From DASTPP01 sp035762175 (GTDB lineage Bacteria; Myxococcota_A; Polyangia; Polyangiales; Polyangiaceae): a stretch of DNA of 64,000 bases. Positions 44,937 to 54,045 of the stretch are shown here, piece by piece. The notes beneath the pieces are model-generated. The model did no database searches. It was given only the letters and a program-made list of their open reading frames with translations, and was not told the origin of the DNA. The stretch is taken from assembly GCA_035762175.1 (NCBI GenBank), contig DASTPP010000021.1, forward strand, positions 1 to 64,000, read 5' to 3'. Made by a program: the position numbers and the translations under genes. Position 1 is the first letter of the stretch. Every line of letters begins with the position of its first letter.

Positions 44937-46193
44937 TCAGCCCGACGCTTCGAGCGCGCCCAGCGCGACGAGCGACTGCAAGAGCGAGCGCAGGCCCTCG
45001 GCGTCGGCCTCGTAAGCCACGCCGTCGACCACCACCTCGCCGGCGTGCTCGGCGATGAGGGCGCCGGCCCGCCAAGGGCGCCCCTCGTTCAAGCGCCCGA
45101 GAAGGGCCACGACGGCGGGGTGAGCGGGTAGCTGCAGGGCGTGCCCGTGCGCGGCGACCAAGAGGTCGTCGCCCCGCACGTCGAACACCAGGGGGAAGCC
45201 CCCGGCGAGGCGCAGCGTGGCGGCGTCGGCGAGGGGGGCCTCGGGCAGCGTTGGCGGCACCACCAGAAAGCCGCCCGACGAGACGAACTTTGCCCACTGC
45301 TCGACGAGGGCGCGCTCGATCTCGTCGGCGAAGCCGCCGGCGAGCGCCGAGCTGCCCTCGGCGAGGGGCGGGGGCAGGCGGGCGGCGTTCTGGCCGGTCT
45401 CGGCGGCCAGGAAGGGCACCGAGGGCACCGTGCGCAGGCGCTTGGCGACGGCGCGGGCGGCGGCCTGCTCGACCATCGAGCGCGAGAGCCCGGGCTCGAT
45501 TCGAATGCCCAGGCTAAAGTGCATGCCCACCTCGCCCTCGGCTTCGGCCACGTGGTAGCAGCCCGCGGGCATGTAGAGCAGATCACCGGCGGCGAGCTCG
45601 ACCAGCGTCGATTGGCCCATGATCTCGCCGTACTCGAGCGAGTGCTTCAGGTGCGGGTGCGCGTCGAGCACCTCGCGGGGCCAGAGCCGAAAGCGCTTCG
45701 TGCCGTAGGCCACGAAGAGAAAGTTCGCCGACTCGTCGCAGTGCACACCGAACACCGTGCGGCGCGAGCGCGACAGGTAGATCGCCGTCTCGGCCACGGC
45801 GAGCCCCACCCTCGCCGTCAGCGGCGCCAGAAACGTGCGCAGATCGAGGTAGAGCTCGCGCGAGAGCGCCTGCGCCCCGTTGATGACCAGCGTGAAGTCG
45901 CGCTCGCCGACGCGCCCCTTCAGCGCCTCGAGGTACGAGCCCACCGTCGGGTGCTCGCGCCCCGGCAGGTACTCTTCGATCTTCACCGGCTCGGTGCGAT
46001 CGACCCAGAAGCGCATCGAGAGCGCCTTGGCCCCGCCCTCGCGCCGCGCCTGCCCGCCGCCGGCGACGAGCGACCAGACCCGCTCGACCGGCATCGCCGG
46101 CGCCCCCTCGGACGCGCGCAGGACCACCGGGGCTTTCTCCCACTGGTCGATGAGATCACCCCGAACCCCCCCGAGCTTGCTTTCGAATGCCAT
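44937..46193 (-). CDS. JmjC/cupin-like Fe(II)/2-oxoglutarate oxygenase (ROXA-like)
   Basis: Oxygenase of 418 aa starting at ATG 46193 (MAFESKLGGVRG); an upstream in-frame ATG at 46256 is an alternative. The JmjC core has the iron ligands in TVFGVHCDESANFLFVAYG (HxD, about 149-151) and the distal His in LLYMPAGCYHVAEAEGE (about 213), plus the 2-oxoglutarate-side TKRFRLWP. Residues about 330-418 form a winged-helix tail (VVDGVAYEADAEGLRSLLQS), as in ROXA ribosomal oxygenases. It is the last gene of the minus-strand lanthipeptide set, 168 bp after MBL protein 1. It may hydroxylate the peptide or a ribosomal protein; undecided. Confidence 0.8.
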   Translation of the reverse strand: MAFESKLGGVRGDLIDQWEKAPVVLRASEGAPAMPVERVWSLVAGGGQARREGGAKALSMRFWVDRTEPVKIEEYLPGREHPTVGSYLEALKGRVGERDFTLVINGAQALSRELYLDLRTFLAPLTARVGLAVAETAIYLSRSRRTVFGVHCDESANFLFVAYGTKRFRLWPREVLDAHPHLKHSLEYGEIMGQSTLVELAAGDLLYMPAGCYHVAEAEGEVGMHFSLGIRIEPGLSRSMVEQAAARAVAKRLRTVPSVPFLAAETGQNAARLPPPLAEGSSALAGGFADEIERALVEQWAKFVSSGGFLVVPPTLPEAPLADAATLRLAGGFPLVFDVRGDDLLVAAHGHALQLPAHPAVVALLGRLNEGRPWRAGALIAEHAGEVVVDGVAYEADAEGLRSLLQSLVALGALEASG

Positions 46194-46361
46194 GGCCCAA
46201 CCCTGTTCTTTATTCGCTAAACTAGCCTTGCTGACGAGCTCACGCCGGCAACCCATGATGATGGCGCCCCCCGCCGCGGGGCCTCGGCCATGGCGCCACG
46301 CCTGAGCCTTCGCCCCCCCCCTCGGCAGCAGCCTCGGCGCCCGAACCTTCGCCCCTCGGCA

Positions 46362-47696
46362 TCAGCCCCGGCGCCGCACCTGCACCTTCGCCCCCCCGAG
46401 CTCGCGGGCCACCTCGCGGTAGCGGCGCAGGCAGAGGTCGGGGCGGTTCAGCGGGTGAAAGAAGGGCCAGAGCGCCTCGCGCTCGAAGTCGAAGGGCATC
46501 ACCTTGGGCAGCGCGGCCCAGTGACGCACGTGGCGGCCGGTGACGATGCGGGGCTCGAAGGTCGCGTCGTCGAGGGCCAGAAAGTCGTTCGCCCAGCACT
46601 CGAAGCCCCCGACGTAGTCTTCGAGCCGCAGCGAGTCGCCGTCGACGAAGCGAAAGGCGCAGGCCGAAGGGTCGTACTCGGCGGCGTAGCTGCCGCCCTC
46701 GGGGTCGGTGCGAAAGAGCAGAACGAAGGTAGGCTTTCGGCCCCCGAGCTCGGCCGCGCTCAATGACAATAGACGCCGAAAGAGCGTGCGCCCGTAGAGA
46801 AACGACGCCAGCGCCCGCAGCGCCGCCTCGAGGCGCGGCAGGTCGGCCTCGTCGAAGACCGGGCGCCCGCAGGCGGGTACCGACTCGACGTCGGGCTCGG
46901 CGACGAAGCCCACCTCTTGCGGCGGGGGCCAGGTCGAGAGCGGGGGCGTGCGGACGAACGGGGCCTCGCTCACGCGCACCGTGCGCCCGCCCTGCATGTA
47001 AAAGGTCAGGCCGGGGGCGGGCCAGAAGCCACGCCCCTCGCCGAGCAGGGCGAGGGCACGGTCGGGGTCGAGCACATGCTCGAGGTTGCCCTCGGGGGCC
47101 GCGTCGACGGCGAGCGTCTCGACCTGGCGAAGGGTGCCGGCGTAAAAGATGAGCGTCGAGCCGGCGCCCCTTCGGGCCTCGCGCCCGCGGCGAACGTGGT
47201 CGGCCATCTCGGCCGTGAGGTGCACGTCGACGTTGGTGAAGAAGGCGCCGTCGCCGCGGGCGTCGGCGACCGCGAAGCCAAGGGTGTCCCACTCGTCGAT
47301 CTCGTCGTTCTTGACGTGGTTCGGCGTGAAGGCGCGAAGCTCGAGGCCGCCGAAGGCGAGGCGGGCGCCCGGCTCGAGCGGCGCCGCCGAGAAGCCGAGC
47401 TCGCGAACAATCGTGTGCCCCGCCCGCGAGGCGCGTGACGAGAGGTAGACGGGCACGCGCCGGTCGACGGCGGCGAGCGAGGGTAGATTGAGGTGGTCTT
47501 CGTGCTCGTGCGTCATCACCAGCGCGTCGATCGGCGGCAGCGCCTCGAGGCGCCAGCGCCGCGGCGGGTGGCAGCGGTAGCGCGCCCCGGCCGGGCCGCG
47601 GCCGAACTCGGAGCCGAAGATCGGGTCGACGACGAAGGTGGCGCCCTCGGACGCGAAGAGCCAGCCTTGGTTTCCGAGGTAGGTCGCTTCGAACAT
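46362..47696 (-). CDS. MBL-fold metallo-hydrolase, lanthipeptide locus (paralogue 1)
   Basis: Protein of 444 aa. N-terminal half is a metallo-beta-lactamase fold: MFEATYLGNQGWLFASEG, metal site ALVMTHEHEDHLNLPSLA (HxHxDH), a later His in FTPNHVKNDEIDEWDTLGF, and Asp in AFFTNVDVH. The C-terminal ~180 residues (FDEADLPRLEAALRALASFL, KPTFVLLFRTDPEGGSYAAE, FFHPLNRPDLCLRRYREVA) form a domain unlike standard MBLs. The same two-domain design is in the gene at 57654. Start at 47696; only 5 bp separate it from the LanB-1 stop, so it is cotranscribed. Substrate unknown. Confidence 0.85.
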   Translation of the reverse strand: MFEATYLGNQGWLFASEGATFVVDPIFGSEFGRGPAGARYRCHPPRRWRLEALPPIDALVMTHEHEDHLNLPSLAAVDRRVPVYLSSRASRAGHTIVRELGFSAAPLEPGARLAFGGLELRAFTPNHVKNDEIDEWDTLGFAVADARGDGAFFTNVDVHLTAEMADHVRRGREARRGAGSTLIFYAGTLRQVETLAVDAAPEGNLEHVLDPDRALALLGEGRGFWPAPGLTFYMQGGRTVRVSEAPFVRTPPLSTWPPPQEVGFVAEPDVESVPACGRPVFDEADLPRLEAALRALASFLYGRTLFRRLLSLSAAELGGRKPTFVLLFRTDPEGGSYAAEYDPSACAFRFVDGDSLRLEDYVGGFECWANDFLALDDATFEPRIVTGRHVRHWAALPKVMPFDFEREALWPFFHPLNRPDLCLRRYREVARELGGAKVQVRRRG

Positions 47697-47701
47697 CGTG
47701 A

Positions 47702-50700
47702 TCAGCCCCCGCCGCGCCGCGCGATCTGAGAACGGTAGAGGCGGCGCAAAAAGTCGTAAACGATGAGCTCGACCGGGCGAAGGGCCCCGCTCACCAGGCG
47801 CCCGACGTGAAGGTGGGCGAGCGTGGCGGCGAAGGCCTCGAGCGACACGTGCAAGGCCCCCTCGCGCGACGCCTTTTCTAGCCCGCGCATGAGCCCGACC
47901 GACCTCCGAGAGCGCTCGGTGAAGGCGGCGTGCAAGGCGCCCCCCTCGCCGGCGTAAAGGGCCCCGAGCCCCGGCCGTTCGGCGCGAAAGCGCGCGTCGA
48001 GGCGCCGGGCGGCCGCTTCGGTCAGCCCGAGCTCGCCGCGGCACGCGTCGGACAGGCGCGTCACGAGGCGAAGGCGCGCGCCGACGTCGAGCCCGAGATC
48101 GCCGAAGAGGCGATCGACGCCGACCAGGGCCGCCCGCCACCGGCCGGCCGAGTCGTCGAGCGAGCCGCCCTCGACGAGCTCTAGCGTGGCCTCGCTGTCG
48201 AGGTGAAAGAAGCGCTCGGCGAGGGCGACGCCGAGGTCTCCGCCGTAGCGTTCGACCTCGCGGACATAGGTGTCGAGCGCCACGCGCGCGAGGCGGCGCT
48301 CGCGCAGGTGCGGACCGCACGCCTGCTCGAGCGCCCCGAGCACCCCGGAACGAAGGCGTCCGGGGTCGCCATGAAAGCGCACGCGGAGGTGTGGCGCAGG
48401 GTCGGCGAAGCGCACGAAGAACCAGGCGTCGATCGCGCCCGAGGCGCGCGCCCCCTTCACCACCGGGGCCACCACCTCGGCGAGCAGCCGATCGTGCAGC
48501 GAGCCGGCGGCCTCGAGCCGGACGTAAAGCCACTCGGACCCGGGCGGGAACGCCCGCGCCGAGCTCGCGCGCGGCGCGGGGCTGGGGCCTCCGGGCGCAG
48601 GCTCGGGGCTCTCGCGGGCGACCAGGGGTACGATGAGCTCGTGGGCGAAGGCGCCGCCCTCGCCGCGGACGCAAGACCGCCCGGGCGGGACGAAGAGCTC
48701 TTGCAGGACGCACTCGCTCTCGCGCGCGAAGAGCGGCGCCGCCGCCTCGAGGCTGACCACGCTGTCGAAGTCGACGAGGGCGACCCGGTCGCCGTCCGGC
48801 AGCGCCACGTAGCGGGGCAGCCCGCGCGCCGCGCGGATCGCCGAGGCGGCCCGCACGAGCGCGGCGCCGGACGACGTCGCGAGGGCGCGCCGCTCGTCGC
48901 CCGAGAGGCGCCAGCGCGCGAGCGAGACGACGACCCCCCCGACCGAGACGCGCGGGAGAAAAGGGGCGGCGTCGAGGGCGCCCCAGCCCCACGCGACGTC
49001 GGCGGCGACGCCCTGCTCTTGCAAGAGCCCGAGGAAGCGATACGCCAGGACGGGCGAACCGGCGAAGTGGTGCGCGTGCGTGCCCCGGGGCACGACGCGC
49101 CGGCCGAGACGCTTCGACCGAAGCACCACCCGGCCTTCGCGAACGGCGACGCGCAGATCGGCGAGTTCGAGCCTCCGCTCGGCGGGGGCGGACGAGCGCG
49201 AAAGGCAGGCGATCTCGTAGGCGCGCAGCGCGGGCCGCACGAGGCCGTCGGCGGCCCCGCCCCCGGGGGCGTGGACGATCTCGGCGAAGACGGCGTCGGG
49301 GTCGAGGGCCTCTTCGGCGCGAAGGTGCTCGGCGACGAGCGCGCGCATCGGCGCGTCGTGGGCGAAGCGCCCGAGCAGCCGCGCGCCGCTCGGCCCCTGC
49401 GCCCCCTGAAGGTAGAGGGCGTGCTCGCCCGCCTCGTCGCCGTACGCGATCTGCGCGACGGCCGCGTAGGCCGCCGGCAGCGGGCGCGCGCGCGGCGAGC
49501 GTAGCGCGGCGATGTCGTCGTCGCCGAGATCGATCGAGCGGGCTCCCCGGGCCAGCGCCTCGGTGAGCAGCGAAACGAGGCGGGCGGGCGGCGCGGGGGC
49601 GGCGACGGGGCCCGCCGCGCCGGCGAGGGCCGCGCCGACGCCCACCTCGAGATCGAGGGCGGCGAGCAGCGGCAGCTCTTCGTCCTCGAAGCGCGCGCGG
49701 TACGCCTTCTTGAACGCCCGGAGCGGGTCGCCCCCGCGCACGAACCCCATGGCCGCGAGGGCGCGCGCCGCGGCGTCGAGGCGCGCGACGCTCGCCTCGG
49801 AGAGCGTCGCCGCCTCGGCGGGCTTGTGGAGCGTGACCGAGAGGGCGCGCGCGGGCGACGCGTCGGTGCCGGGCCGGGCCCCGAGGGCCGCCACGACGGG
49901 CTCGCGCAGGTCGGGCCCCCAGGCCAGCTCGGCCCGGGCGTTGGCGGCGTCGAGGGCCTCGATGAGGGCCGCGGCTTGCGCCGCGAGCGTGCCGGCGTCC
50001 TCGCGTTCGCCGAGGTCGGAGAGGAGCGCCCGGAAGGGGTCGTCGCCGGTGAGCGGCGGCTCGCCCTCGCTCACGAGGAGCTCTCCGGCGACCAGGGCCG
50101 AGACGAACTCTTCGGCCTCGGCGGGCGTGGCGCCCTCGCGCACGGTGAACGCCACGAGGTCGGCGCGCTCTCGGGCCTCGGCGGCGTAGGCGAGAACGCG
50201 CTCGAGCTCGCCGCTCGCCTCGACCGAAGCGGCCTGCCCCGCCTCGCCGTCGCGCCCCGAGGCGGCGAGGTAGCGAAGCTCGTGGGCCTCGGCGCTCGCG
50301 CGGTAGATGGTCGGGTTGGCGCGGAGCTTCGTCGCGGGCGGCGCCGAGGCGGCGAGGGCCAAGAGCGCGTCGCGGCGCAGGCGCGTCCGGCGCCGGTAGC
50401 TGGCGCGCGGCGCGAGGCGTAGCTCGGTCCGGTCGGCGATGGCCCCGGGCGTCTGGCCCGCGAAGAGGCCGAAGGGCGTGGCGCGCCCGGCCATCCGCTG
50501 CAGATAGCGGACGAGCGTGGCCTCGGCGCTCGCGCCCCGCGGGGCCGAAGGGTTCGCGCGCCAGGCCGCGAGCGCCTCGGCGAAGCTCGGCGAGGCGAGC
50601 TCGATCGCTTCGCGCACCTCGGGCTCGTCGAGCAGGGGCAGCGTGCGCGCCCAGAACGAGCGCCGATCGGCGGCGAGCGCGGCCTCGAGATCGCCCCCCT

Positions 50701-50827
50701 CGGCGAGGGCGCGCGGCGCTTCGAACTCGGGCGCGAAGAGCGCCTCGAAGGGCAAGAGCGGCGTCCGGAGCACAAACCCCGTCGCCCTCGCGCCCGCGCC
50801 CCCCGGCGCTCCTGCCCCGCCGTTCAC
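47702..50827 (-). CDS. lanB: class I lantibiotic dehydratase LanB-1, full length
   Basis: Dehydratase of 1041 aa, the usual size of full-length LanB (about 1000 aa). It uses glutamyl-tRNA to activate and then eliminate water from Ser/Thr in the precursor. The glutamylation domain starts with FVLRTPLLPFEALF (the N-terminal Arg of NisB) and has AGRATPFGLFAGQTPG (RxTPFGLF). The elimination (SpaB-C) domain starts near residue 765 (SEWLYVRLEAAGSLHDRL), with WFFVRFADPAPHLRVRFHG (R..H.R.R) and near the end LAHLHVGRLVSG (His matching NisB His961). Start is GTG 50827, overlapping the LanB-2 stop in GTGA. Active-site residues look intact. Confidence 0.92.
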   Translation of the reverse strand: MNGGAGAPGGAGARATGFVLRTPLLPFEALFAPEFEAPRALAEGGDLEAALAADRRSFWARTLPLLDEPEVREAIELASPSFAEALAAWRANPSAPRGASAEATLVRYLQRMAGRATPFGLFAGQTPGAIADRTELRLAPRASYRRRTRLRRDALLALAASAPPATKLRANPTIYRASAEAHELRYLAASGRDGEAGQAASVEASGELERVLAYAAEARERADLVAFTVREGATPAEAEEFVSALVAGELLVSEGEPPLTGDDPFRALLSDLGEREDAGTLAAQAAALIEALDAANARAELAWGPDLREPVVAALGARPGTDASPARALSVTLHKPAEAATLSEASVARLDAAARALAAMGFVRGGDPLRAFKKAYRARFEDEELPLLAALDLEVGVGAALAGAAGPVAAPAPPARLVSLLTEALARGARSIDLGDDDIAALRSPRARPLPAAYAAVAQIAYGDEAGEHALYLQGAQGPSGARLLGRFAHDAPMRALVAEHLRAEEALDPDAVFAEIVHAPGGGAADGLVRPALRAYEIACLSRSSAPAERRLELADLRVAVREGRVVLRSKRLGRRVVPRGTHAHHFAGSPVLAYRFLGLLQEQGVAADVAWGWGALDAAPFLPRVSVGGVVVSLARWRLSGDERRALATSSGAALVRAASAIRAARGLPRYVALPDGDRVALVDFDSVVSLEAAAPLFARESECVLQELFVPPGRSCVRGEGGAFAHELIVPLVARESPEPAPGGPSPAPRASSARAFPPGSEWLYVRLEAAGSLHDRLLAEVVAPVVKGARASGAIDAWFFVRFADPAPHLRVRFHGDPGRLRSGVLGALEQACGPHLRERRLARVALDTYVREVERYGGDLGVALAERFFHLDSEATLELVEGGSLDDSAGRWRAALVGVDRLFGDLGLDVGARLRLVTRLSDACRGELGLTEAAARRLDARFRAERPGLGALYAGEGGALHAAFTERSRRSVGLMRGLEKASREGALHVSLEAFAATLAHLHVGRLVSGALRPVELIVYDFLRRLYRSQIARRGGG

Positions 50828-53800
50828 GCTCGGGCCCCCTTCCGCGGCTGCCGCGCGGCGCGGGCGGCGTACGTGCGCTCGAGGAAGTCGTAGAGGACGG
50901 CCTCGTGCTCGCGCGCGGCCGAGGCGAACCAGCGGTTGGCGTGCATGTGCAGCGTGGCCGCGGCGATGGCCGAGAGCGGCCGCGTGAGGGCCCCGCCCTC
51001 GGCGAGCGCGCGGAGCCGGCCGACGGCGGGCGCCACGCGCGCCGAGCGGGCGGCGTACGCGTCGCGCAGGGCCGCGATCTCGCCCCGAGCGCCCGGGTCG
51101 AGCAGCGCGTCGATCGCGGCGCGGCGGGGGCGGTAGGCGGCCCCGATGCCGTGGCGCAAGGCGTCGCCGGGGGCCCGGAACTCGAGCGCGAACGAGGCGC
51201 GCATGGCGGAGGCGAGCGCGAGCCGCTCGGCCGGCGGGAGGCCGAAGTCGTCGAGCAGCGCGTGCAGGCCGAGCAACGCCGCCTGCCAGCGCAGGTCGGC
51301 CGAGCCCTCGCGCGCGCGAGGCAAGAGAGAGGCCACGGCCTCGCTGTCGGCATGAAAGATCGCCTCGGCGGCGGCCATGCCCTCGGCGCCGCCGTAGCGC
51401 TCGATCTCGCGCTCGTAGGTGTCGAAGGCGAGGCGCCACATCGTGCCGTCGTCGAGCAGGGGCGCGCAGGCGTCTTCGAGCGCCGGCTGCACCTCGCGGC
51501 GCAGCCTGTCCCGCTCGCCGCAGAGGCGCAGGCGCAGGTGCCAGTGCGGCTCGTCGTAGCGGACGAAGAACCACGAGCTCGCCGCGCCCGATCGGAGGGC
51601 CGCCCGCGCCACCGGGGCGGCGACCTCTTCGAGGACGCGGTCGGCGGCGAGGGGCCCGCAAGAGAGCTTGGCGTAGAGCCACTCGCCCCCGGGCGGGCGG
51701 CGGACGGCGGCCGAGGGCGCCCGCAAGGGGGGCGGGTCGACCGGCCGCGGCGGGGGCGGCGAGGCGAGCAGGGGCACGATGAGCTCGTGAAGGTACCTGC
51801 CCTCGGGCCCGCGGGCGGCGAGCGCGTCGTCGCCGGGGAAGAGCTCTTCGACCGAGGCGAAGGCGCGCCGTCCGAGCAGGCCGGTGAAGGCCTCGACCGA
51901 GAGCGCGTTGTCGAGATCGACCGGCAGCTCGCCGTCGCTATCGAGCAGCGCCACGAAGCGCGGCCACCCGAGCTCGTGTCGAAGCGCCTGGACGGCCTCG
52001 AACGCCGCGTCACCCCCCGGCGCGCCCGCCAGGGCCCGCAGCCGGCTCTCGCCGAGCCGCCAGCGCGCGCGGGCGAAGACGAAGCGATCGTGCACGACGC
52101 GGGGGAGGAACTCGGCCGCCGCGAGGGGGCCCCAATCCCAGGAGAGGCCGCCGGCGACCCCCTCGAACTGGAGGCTCGACAGAAAGCGATAGAGGGCGAC
52201 GTTGGTGCGGTCGGTGAACCGGTGCGCCGTCGTCAGGCGCGGAATGATCTCGCGGCCGAGGCGCCGCGAGCGCAAGATAACCCGCTGGCCCCGCACGCAC
52301 ACGAAGAGGTCCGAGAGCGCGAGGCTCGAGCCCTCGGGGCCGTCGGCCCGGCCGAGCAGGGGCAGATCGTAGCGGCGCAGGCGGGGCCGCACCAAGATGT
52401 TGCCCACGCGGCCCGGGGGCAGGTGCGCGATCTCGGCGAAGACGACGTCGGGCCAGGCGGCCTCTTCACGCTCGACGAGCGCGCGCAAGCGCCCGAGCAG
52501 CGCCGGGTCGGCGTCGGCGAAGCGCGCGAGCAGCGACGCGCCCGAGGCCCCGGTGACGGCGCGAAGAAAGACGCGGTCGTCGAGCCCCTCGCCCGAAGGG
52601 CGCGGCGAGGCGAGCAGCGTGGCGACGGCGGCCGCCCCGGTAGGCAGATCGGCGGCCACGGGGGCCGAGAGCGCGGCGAGGTCGGCCTCGTCGAGCACCA
52701 CCTCGCGCGAACGGTCGCGCAGCGCCCCCTCCCACGTGCGAAGCAGGGCGTCGTGCCGGGGCAGCCAGCGCCCGCCCGACTCGGCCTGCGCCCGGGGGAA
52801 GGGCAGCCCCTCGAGCAGGGGCGCTTGCTCGGCGCCGGCCGAGCCCCCGGCGTCGAAGCCCACCCCGACGTCGTCGTCGAGCGCGACGAGCACGGGCACC
52901 TCGCCGTCACCGAAGCGCTCGCGAAAGCTCTTCTTGAAGCGATCGAGCTCTGCCGTACGATGGGGCCGCCCGAGGCGACAGAGGATCTCGGCCCCCCGGG
53001 CGATCTCGCGCGCCTGCCGCTCGCTCAGCGACGCGCGCCCGCCGGGCTTCAGCAGATCGATCTGAAACGCAAAGGCCCGGTCGGGGCGCGCCGGCAGGGG
53101 CGCGAGCTCGTCGACGAGGCGCGCGTAGCGCTCGGGCGGGTGGCCGAGGCCCCCCTCGTCGATCGCGCGCAGCTCGGCGTCGACGCGGGCGAGCCGCTCG
53201 GCCACCGGCCGCCCGGCCGCCGTTCGTGAGGCGATCTGGCCGAGCCTCGCCAGCGACGCGTCGCCGACGGCGGCCGGCGCGAGATCGTCGAGCAAGAGCT
53301 GGGCGTCGATGAGCTCGTCGACGAAGCCTTCGGCCTCCTCGGGCGTCGCGTCGGGCCCGAGCGCGCGGGCGATCTCGTCGAACGAGGCGCCCTCGCGCGC
53401 CCGGGCGAGCGCGGCGTCGAGGGCCTCGCCGGGGTCGACCGCGACGAGGTGGTAGGCGCGCCGATCGCCGCGGCCGCGCGCCTCGAAGTAGCGCAGGCGC
53501 CCCGCGGCGGCGTAGACCGTCTCGTTCGTGCGGTAGCGCAGCGTGCGGCGCAGCGCCCGGTCATCGGCGAGCGCCCGGGCGAGCGCGGCGACGTAGTCTT
53601 GGTCGAGCCGCGTGCGGCGGCGGAGCTCGCCCGCCGGGGGCACGTAGAGCTCGGTCTCGGCGCCGACCTCGCCCGTGCCGCCGCCCGCGAAGAGCCCGAA
53701 GGGCGTGGGCCGGCCGGCCATGCGCACCAGGTAGCGCACGAGGGCGCGCTCGATGCGCTGCCCCCGCTCGCTCTCGGGGCCGGCGAGCCAGTGGGCGATC

Positions 53801-54045
53801 TCGCGCTCGAGCGAGGGCGAGGCGACGAAGACGGCCTCACGCACCTCGGGGCGGGCGACGAGCTCGCGCAGGCGGGCGCGCAGGGCGTCGCGGGGCCTCT
53901 CGGATCGGGCGGGCGAGGCCTCGCGGGGCCCCTCGGCCCGAGCGAGCGAGGCGTCGGGGGGCCCCTCGGCCCAGGCGAGCAGGGCGTCGAAGGGCAGCAG
54001 GGGCGTGCGGAGCGCGAAGAACCCCGCCGGCTCGAGCCGCCTCAT
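50824..54045 (-). CDS. lanB: class I lantibiotic dehydratase LanB-2, full length
   Basis: Second complete dehydratase, 1073 aa, paralogous to LanB-1. N terminus FFALRTPLLPFDALLAW; an insert of Pro/Glu-rich repeats (ARAEGPREASPARSERPR) at 30-60 is absent in LanB-1. It has AGRPTPFGLFAGGGTG, FKKSFRERFGDGEVPVL, and the elimination domain GEWLYAKLSCGPLAADRVLE (about 785), WFFVRYDEPHWHLRLRLCG and TLHMHANRWFAS. All NisB-type key positions I can see are kept. Start ATG 54045 overlaps the exporter stop in ATGA; the stop overlaps the LanB-1 start. Whether the two enzymes act in sequence, on different residues or as a heterodimer is open. Confidence 0.92.
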   Translation of the reverse strand: MRRLEPAGFFALRTPLLPFDALLAWAEGPPDASLARAEGPREASPARSERPRDALRARLRELVARPEVREAVFVASPSLEREIAHWLAGPESERGQRIERALVRYLVRMAGRPTPFGLFAGGGTGEVGAETELYVPPAGELRRRTRLDQDYVAALARALADDRALRRTLRYRTNETVYAAAGRLRYFEARGRGDRRAYHLVAVDPGEALDAALARAREGASFDEIARALGPDATPEEAEGFVDELIDAQLLLDDLAPAAVGDASLARLGQIASRTAAGRPVAERLARVDAELRAIDEGGLGHPPERYARLVDELAPLPARPDRAFAFQIDLLKPGGRASLSERQAREIARGAEILCRLGRPHRTAELDRFKKSFRERFGDGEVPVLVALDDDVGVGFDAGGSAGAEQAPLLEGLPFPRAQAESGGRWLPRHDALLRTWEGALRDRSREVVLDEADLAALSAPVAADLPTGAAAVATLLASPRPSGEGLDDRVFLRAVTGASGASLLARFADADPALLGRLRALVEREEAAWPDVVFAEIAHLPPGRVGNILVRPRLRRYDLPLLGRADGPEGSSLALSDLFVCVRGQRVILRSRRLGREIIPRLTTAHRFTDRTNVALYRFLSSLQFEGVAGGLSWDWGPLAAAEFLPRVVHDRFVFARARWRLGESRLRALAGAPGGDAAFEAVQALRHELGWPRFVALLDSDGELPVDLDNALSVEAFTGLLGRRAFASVEELFPGDDALAARGPEGRYLHELIVPLLASPPPPRPVDPPPLRAPSAAVRRPPGGEWLYAKLSCGPLAADRVLEEVAAPVARAALRSGAASSWFFVRYDEPHWHLRLRLCGERDRLRREVQPALEDACAPLLDDGTMWRLAFDTYEREIERYGGAEGMAAAEAIFHADSEAVASLLPRAREGSADLRWQAALLGLHALLDDFGLPPAERLALASAMRASFALEFRAPGDALRHGIGAAYRPRRAAIDALLDPGARGEIAALRDAYAARSARVAPAVGRLRALAEGGALTRPLSAIAAATLHMHANRWFASAAREHEAVLYDFLERTYAARAARQPRKGARA

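Noticed and set aside
46362..52013. Very long continuous minus-strand open frame covering MBL-1 and running behind both LanB genes
   Set aside because: Only the part after ATG 47696 has protein-like sequence and MBL motifs; upstream it is an Arg/Pro/Ala-rich out-of-frame shadow of the LanB genes, caused by high GC.
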